Part shown: positions 29,701 to 32,513 of the stretch, in pieces
How positions within the stretch are numbered: the stretch's first letter is position 1
How the letters are laid out: each line of letters begins with the position of its first letter
Assembly: GCF_000485595.1 (NCBI RefSeq)
Contig: NW_014577174.1
Coordinates: 6,415 to 38,927 of the forward strand
Direction of reading: 5' to 3'
From: Priapulus caudatus
Lineage: Eukaryota > Priapulida > Priapulimorpha > Priapulimorphida > Priapulidae
DNA: 32,513 nt
The notes under the pieces: generated by a model
The model's input: the letters and a program-made list of their open reading frames with translations, nothing else
Told to the model about the DNA's origin: nothing
Databases searched by the model: none
Translations under genes and position numbers: made by a program

Positions 29701-30001
29701 TTGTCATAATTTCAAAATGTTACTAACACCCAGCCACGAGAAAACTACATGCCTATGCTAGGTCTCCCAGGCAGCTTGCTTAAGCTAGGAGGTTACCGAT
29801 AAGGTTGATTGAGTTTACCGGGAAGAAACTGCGATGGACGGCAACAGCAGCATGTGATGGTTGCTAGACTCTCTCTTCGTCTCACACTTCTCCAGGATGC
29901 GGGAGCGAAGCACCTTGCCTAGCAACAGCTGCCCGTCGCTAAGCAACTCAAACACCAGGTCCGTAAGAATTTTCACCAGGCTGTCGTCAACATCCGTCAC
30001 G
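23644..30001 (-). CDS. rapgef1: Rap guanine nucleotide exchange factor 1 (C3G)-like, 3' part of gene, eight exons
   Basis: The joined exons are 30001-29819, 28721-28637, 28230-28136, 27891-27813, 25059-24958, 24795-24698, 24219-24088 and 23782-23644 (stop included). They give 303 residues in one open frame, and all seven junctions are phase-consistent GT-AG. Residues 1-61 resemble the end of the RasGEF N-terminal (REM) region. Residues from about 62 to the C-terminus form a CDC25/RasGEF catalytic domain, with family motifs LNNFNSYLALLSALDSAPI, PPCIPYIGLILQDLTFVHIG and INFAKRWQQFNILDNMRKF. The MSYW-ARSRILEQDD segment and the IKPR tail point to C3G rather than SOS, RalGDS or EPAC (family knowledge from memory, not a search). 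C3G activates Rap1 downstream of Crk adaptors in adhesion and growth-factor signalling. The N-terminal half with the proline-rich Crk-binding region should lie beyond the right edge or in exons I could not see. No frameshift or missing core motif is apparent. Confidence 0.9.
24088..24219 (-). CDS. rapgef1: rapgef1 exon: RasGEF catalytic domain, helical hairpin region
   Basis: This 132-nt exon has acceptor cttacAG and donor GTAAGA. It holds 43 codons beginning GLILQDLTFVHIGNSDLLPD and ending GKINFAKRWQQFNILDNMRK-FRM, with split bases at both ends. Joined to the preceding exon it reads PPCIPYIGLILQDLTF, which continues the RasGEF consensus exactly. The last codon is split TG|T. Confidence 0.93.
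24316..24485 (+). repeat. 33-bp VNTR in a rapgef1 intron
   Basis: Units begin at 24339, 24372, 24405 and 24438 (ccatgatcaccatagcaaca and continuation), with degenerate copies on both sides. The unit is a multiple of three, so frames stay open on both strands. It lies wholly within the 24220-24697 intron. Confidence 0.93.
24698..24795 (-). CDS. rapgef1: rapgef1 exon: RasGEF catalytic domain (FRAYR...PPCIPY)
   Basis: This 98-nt exon has acceptor gtttcAG and donor GTGAGT. Its 32 codons begin TLKEYCELIDSSASFRAYRL and end ALAETEPPCIPY. A split Ile codon (AT|A) joins it to the next exon. The F--YR-----PPC-PY pattern is diagnostic of RasGEF domains. Confidence 0.93.
24958..25059 (-). CDS. rapgef1: rapgef1 exon: RasGEF catalytic core (LNNFN motif)
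   Basis: This 102-nt, phase 0-0 exon has acceptor gatgcAG and donor GTACGC. Its 34 codons begin HLRRLNNFNSYLALLSALD and continue SAPIRRLDWVKQITE. L-NNFNS--A--SAL---PI-RL is the most conserved block of CDC25 domains and builds the Rap-binding surface. The 2.75-kb intron before it (25060-27812) is filled with repeats. Confidence 0.93.
25845..26335 (+). repeat. Repeats of ccaaggacttttcaaggac, possibly hAT-related
   Basis: ccaaggacttttcaaggac occurs near 25858 and again near 26300 in direct orientation, with shorter ttcaaggaca copies between. The right side ends gactgtgcgaacc. This resembles terminal sequence of hAT-type elements as I remember them. No transposase is present. Confidence 0.45.
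26790..27090 (+). repeat. CGCA/CACG-rich minisatellite, alternating purine-pyrimidine
   Basis: Irregular copies of gcaggcacacacgcaagcac type units. All six frames give long Thr/His/Ala/Arg or Cys/Val/Arg repeats that are not genes. It is flanked on the left by two copies of tcctacgggtc. Confidence 0.9.
27813..27891 (-). CDS. rapgef1: rapgef1 exon: RasGEF catalytic domain
   Basis: This 79-nt exon has acceptor gttcAG and donor GTGGGA. The first G completes Trp and 26 codons follow, reading ARSRILEQDDARDRERHL and then VRFIKIMK. It corresponds to the helix preceding the conserved L-NNFN motif, which starts the next exon. The reading RILEQDD-ARDRERHL is one of the C3G-like signatures in this gene. 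Confidence 0.9.
28136..28230 (-). CDS. rapgef1: rapgef1 exon: RasGEF catalytic domain
   Basis: This 95-nt exon has acceptor gttacAG and donor GTAGGT. It encodes IAEMLLWAKEQSEELSPNL and then TLFTEHFNKMSY, plus the first two bases of a Trp codon completed in the next exon. The 'SPNLTLFTEHFNKMSYW' segment is the conserved helix and loop of the CDC25 fold (family pattern SPNI..FT..FN..S.W). Confidence 0.92.
28637..28721 (-). CDS. rapgef1: rapgef1 exon: entry into the CDC25 catalytic domain
   Basis: This 85-nt exon has acceptor ttgtAG and donor GTAGGC. It carries one split base plus 28 codons reading PVTLLDYKPEHIAEQMTML and then DASLFQKME. The 'EHIAEQMTMLDASLFQKM' pattern is the canonical opening of RasGEF catalytic domains, in which the protein must place itself on the substrate with a Leu/Phe pair. 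It ends in phase 0. Confidence 0.9.
28961..29613. mobile_element. 653-bp MITE with long terminal inverted repeats, in a rapgef1 intron
   Basis: The left end ggggccggtttcacgaagcg (28961) and right end cgcttcgtgaaaccggcccc (ending 29613) are perfect over 20 bp, and the match continues into tacttaa. The interior is AT-rich with many aatcatgattag-type subrepeats and another gtttcac-aagc copy near 29060. Non-coding. It sits between the rapgef1 exons at 29819 and 28721. The target duplication is not clear. Confidence 0.93.
29124..29202. mobile_element. 79-bp foldback nested inside the MITE
   Basis: Perfect 19-bp inverted arms tagactggtactcgctccc (29124-29142) and gggagcgagtaccagtcta (29184-29202). 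An inner cactcgat...atcgagt hairpin makes it a nested double hairpin. Confidence 0.9.
29819..30001 (-). CDS. rapgef1: rapgef1 exon (first visible): RasGEF N-terminal region
   Basis: This 183-nt exon has acceptor ttctcAG just right of 30001 and donor GTAAAC after 29819. It starts with one base of a split codon, holds 60 whole codons beginning VTDVDDSLVKIL, and ends with two bases (CG) that pair with the A of the next exon to give Arg. The text LLSDGQLLLGKVLRSRILEK is an amphipathic helical stretch, as expected near the end of a REM domain. The preceding exon must end in phase 2. I found no candidate for it between 30002 and 32513. Confidence 0.85.
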
Positions 30002-30915
30002 CTGAGAACAAGAGAACACGCAGTCAGTTACCATGGGAATGCGAAAAAACTTTCGTCGAGGATTGCTCAATTTTAAGAAATTTGTGTATAATGAGAAGAA
30101 ACACGTCGTGCATTATCGACTGGAGTACAACACTCTATAATGCAAATAATCGAAGATAAGGTGGCTCAAGGAGTTCAATGTAACAGGAGGGGATGTGAGA
30201 CAGATGGGGGATGTAGCAGGTACAATTTACTATATATCCAAGTAGCTTTTTAATGGTGAATTTATGAGCATTGACCTGGCCTCTATCGACTATCTAGTTC
30301 GTCGTGGCAGAGACTTCTTTATTTGCACTTTGCCTTGTCTTTCGCCTCATTCTTTAATACCAGGCCACAAATATTTATGCACCTATGCTAGATGTCCCAG
30401 GCACACACATACTGGATAGTGGATTATACTCATTAAATGGTTATACTTTCCAAAGCACACACTTGATGTTTACATGATTACTAGCTTACAGGAATTAACA
30501 AGACTGACGCATATTTTGAATAATTTACTATACACATGGCGACATAACCTCTGGCCTAACTAGATGCCAATAAGATGAACACATAAAAGGCTACGTCCCG
30601 TGCTTTGATAATTCAACATTGATATCTGCTTTCTGAAATTTAATGAACATGAACACAAAAGGTGCTTGATATATCGGGAACAATGAGCTCATTCTGCCAA
30701 CGCTAGTGCATAAGCTTCATTTCATGAAATTAAATTGAAGAGATAAGGATTGATTAAAAGGAAGCGCTAGTAATACTGTACACACCACAATTATATTAAA
30801 GTAGCATTTATAAAAGATGTGGGGTAACATACACAGGAGCACGTAATATACAGATTCACGTAGGTCAGTAACAAAGAGAATATTGCTAGTATTACTAGCA
30901 TGCACAGAAAGCCAA
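30002..30915. other. AT-rich sequence right of the first visible rapgef1 exon
   Basis: Presumably rapgef1 intron. I found no further exon with matching phase-2 end. The phrase cctatgctaggt-cccaggca occurs here (about 30383) and at 29752-29772, a dispersed repeat fragment. Confidence 0.4.
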
Positions 30916-30919
30916 CTAT

Positions 30920-31002
30920 CATTCTTTCTTTCTTTCTTTCTTTCTCTCTCTCTCTCTTTCTCTATCTTTCTCTCTCTCTCTCTGAGTCTCTCTCACTCTC
31001 AC

Positions 31003-31053
<51 letters not shown>
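30920..31053 (+). repeat. (TTTC)n then (CT)n microsatellite
   Basis: tttcttt units followed by about 45 CT units with gagt/actc interruptions. Confidence 0.97.
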
Positions 31054-31056
<3 letters not shown>

Positions 31057-31149
31057 GGAATCGCGCTGGGAGAAGGCCCTCGATCTCGGACTGGGCTGTA
31101 TCCTGTTGTGGATGAAGGAGGGCGGGAGGAGGGTCAGACGTGAGGGGAG

Positions 31150-31360
31150 GCCACCGTTGACGGCCTATTGGCTGTGCTCGCCCCTGTTCGCGCGAGAGCA
31201 ACCAGAAGCGGTAAGCGTTCGTCTCCTTATTTCAGCGTGAGCAGTCCAACGCTGCGCAGAATGAACGCGACTGTTCCTACAAGGACAGCATTGGGCCATT
31301 TTTTTCGCGCGATGACCCTGAGGCAATATATAAACCCCAAAAAGAACACGAGTATCTCTC
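31150..31360 (+). promoter_or_regulatory. Candidate plus-strand promoter
   Basis: A CCAAT-type motif (cctattggctg, 31160) lies about 160 bp upstream of a TATA box (gcaatatataaacccc, about 31323-31338) in CpG-rich sequence. No TSS evidence is available. It might drive a first exon on the plus strand. Confidence 0.4.
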
Positions 31361-31620
31361 GTGTCGTCTCGACGGCTTCGTGCGAAAGATAACGAAACTC
31401 GATTGCTGACTTTCTCTCTCTGCTCGGCGCTCTGTTTGCCGAGGATTTACCGTACTAACCCAAGGCGGCGGTTGCTAGACGATCGTATTCGTACGTCATG
31501 GTACACGACTCTCGATAGAACAAGTTCGCATCGCGACACCGAACTGCGGCGTCAGTGTCGCTGCGCCGACACCTGAGGAAGAGATCATCGCACGCATGCG
31601 CCCTTCTCTCTACTTCGTAC

Positions 31621-31642
31621 ATGTCGTCGTGGATGAGCTATG
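31621..31642 (+). CDS. Possible tiny first coding exon (speculative)
   Basis: ATG at 31621 opens MSSWMSYG, directly followed by a GTGAGA donor-like sequence that leads into a GA-rich tract. It lies about 300 bp downstream of the TATA box. With only seven or eight codons and no downstream exon in the window, this is a weak call. The peptide matches nothing I know. Confidence 0.15.
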
Positions 31643-32449
31643 GTGAGAGAGAAGAGAGAGCGGAGAGAAAGCGAGAGTCGAGAGAGTGCAGAGAGAGAGA
31701 GAAGGCAAGCAGAGAGGGAGATGAGCTGATGAGAGACGAAAGAGAGAGAGAGAAGGTACAGAGACGCAGAGTGAGAGAGGGTAAAGGAGAGGAGAGATCG
31801 ATGAGCCGAGAGAGGAGAGAGAGAGAGAGAGAAAGAGTGTGCCGATGAGAGAAAGAAGAGAGAGAGAAGGACAAAGAGAGAGAGAGAGGAGGCGAGAGAA
31901 GAAAGAGAGCAGGATGAGCAGAGAAGGGAGAGAGTCGAGAAAGGAGAGAAAGAGAGAGATGAGAGATGAGAGGAGAGAGAGAGAAGGACAGAGAGAGGAG
32001 AGAAGGGACAATAGAGAGGGAGAGGGTGAGAGAGAGAACGAGAGAGAGAGAGAAGGAACCAAAGAGAGGGAGAGTAGTGAGAGGAAAGAAGAGAGCGAGA
32101 CAGCGTCAGAAAGAGTGTCGAAGTGAGAGAGAGAGAGAAAGAAGAGAGAGAGAGGACATGACGGAGGAGAGGTACAGAGGGAGCGTCGGAGAAGGGGAAG
32201 GAGAGAGAACAGGTGAGTTTGAGATGCGACGAGTGAGGAGCGAGAAGAGAGAATGAGAGTGAGAGAGAAAGAAGAAGAGAGGAGAGGAGAGAGAGAGAGA
32301 GAGGAGAGAGCAAAGGAGCAGTGAGAGAAATGGAAGAGGGGATGCGGGAGAAAGGGGAAGTAGAGAGGCATACAGGAGGTTGCCAGATGGAGAGCTGAGG
32401 AGGTGAGAGAGAGTAGAGAGAGAGAGAGGAGAGTAGAGAGAGTAGAGAC

Positions 32450-32495
<46 letters not shown>

Positions 32496-32513
32496 AGAGA
32501 TGAGTGAGAGGTG
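31643..32513 (+). repeat. Long irregular GA-rich tract to the window edge
   Basis: About 870 bp of gagaga/aagaga sequence with scattered interruptions. Minus-strand frames up to 253 codons are Ser/Leu low complexity. It ends in a purer (GA)n at 32448-32490. Confidence 0.92.

Noticed and set aside
31585-32371. Ser/Leu-rich minus-strand frames of 242-253 codons
   Set aside because: Low-complexity translation of a GA tract, open in two frames.

Overview
The window is animal nuclear DNA. It shows short coding exons bounded by GT-AG introns of 0.4-5.3 kb, a Pol III tRNA gene with an intact A and B box, very abundant microsatellites and minisatellites, and several inverted-repeat (MITE-like) elements. 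One gene is an orthologue of RAPGEF1/C3G, a metazoan Rap1 exchange factor, and the other encodes an ANF-receptor-type ectodomain of the receptor guanylate cyclase kind. A marine invertebrate is my guess. The sequence alone does not settle the phylum. There is no bacterial-style gene packing, CRISPR array or operon.

Left half (1-17.4 kb). A receptor gene runs on the minus strand: exon 1 (15169-14404: signal peptide and first lobe of the ligand-binding fold) and exon 2 (9094-8784), separated by a 5.3 kb intron with matching phase. No further exons (second half of the ectodomain, membrane span, kinase-homology and cyclase domains) are visible in the remaining 8.8 kb to the left. Exon 1 and its surroundings (about 13.66-16.33 kb) are repeated in inverted orientation at about 1-3.1 kb, where the exon copy (about 1446-2310, plus strand) has lost its start codon, reading frame and splice donor. 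A second duplicated block lies in direct orientation at 7.07-8.05 kb and 16.38-17.39 kb and carries an interstitial TTAGGG tract inside a short inverted repeat. A tRNA-Gly(GCC) gene sits on the minus strand at 11337-11407. The rest is CA-, GA-, ATCT-, AAT/GTT- and TTAA-rich simple repeat, a GC-rich minisatellite (4.89-5.88 kb) and hairpin-forming elements.

Middle (17.6-23.6 kb). A polypurine/polypyrimidine minisatellite switches strand near 18.05 kb, so two arrays of the same unit face each other. It is followed by a small GC-box-rich island (about 19.68-19.77 kb) and 3.8 kb of AT-rich sequence with no recognisable gene.

Right (23.6-32.5 kb). The 3' end of a RAPGEF1/C3G-like gene runs on the minus strand as eight exons (30001 to 23644). 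Together they encode 303 residues: the end of the RasGEF N-terminal region, the CDC25-type RasGEF catalytic domain and the C-terminus. All seven internal junctions keep phase and use GT-AG sites. Introns hold a 653-bp MITE with a second foldback inside it, a 33-bp VNTR, and a 2.5-kb composite repeat. Beyond the gene, 31.1-31.65 kb looks like a plus-strand promoter with a possible tiny first exon, followed by a long GA-rich tract to the window end.

The two genes share no pathway evident from the sequence. The points most worth checking are the inverted duplication with one intact and one broken receptor exon, the interstitial telomere repeat in the duplicated block, the strand-switching minisatellite and several near-perfect hairpins.
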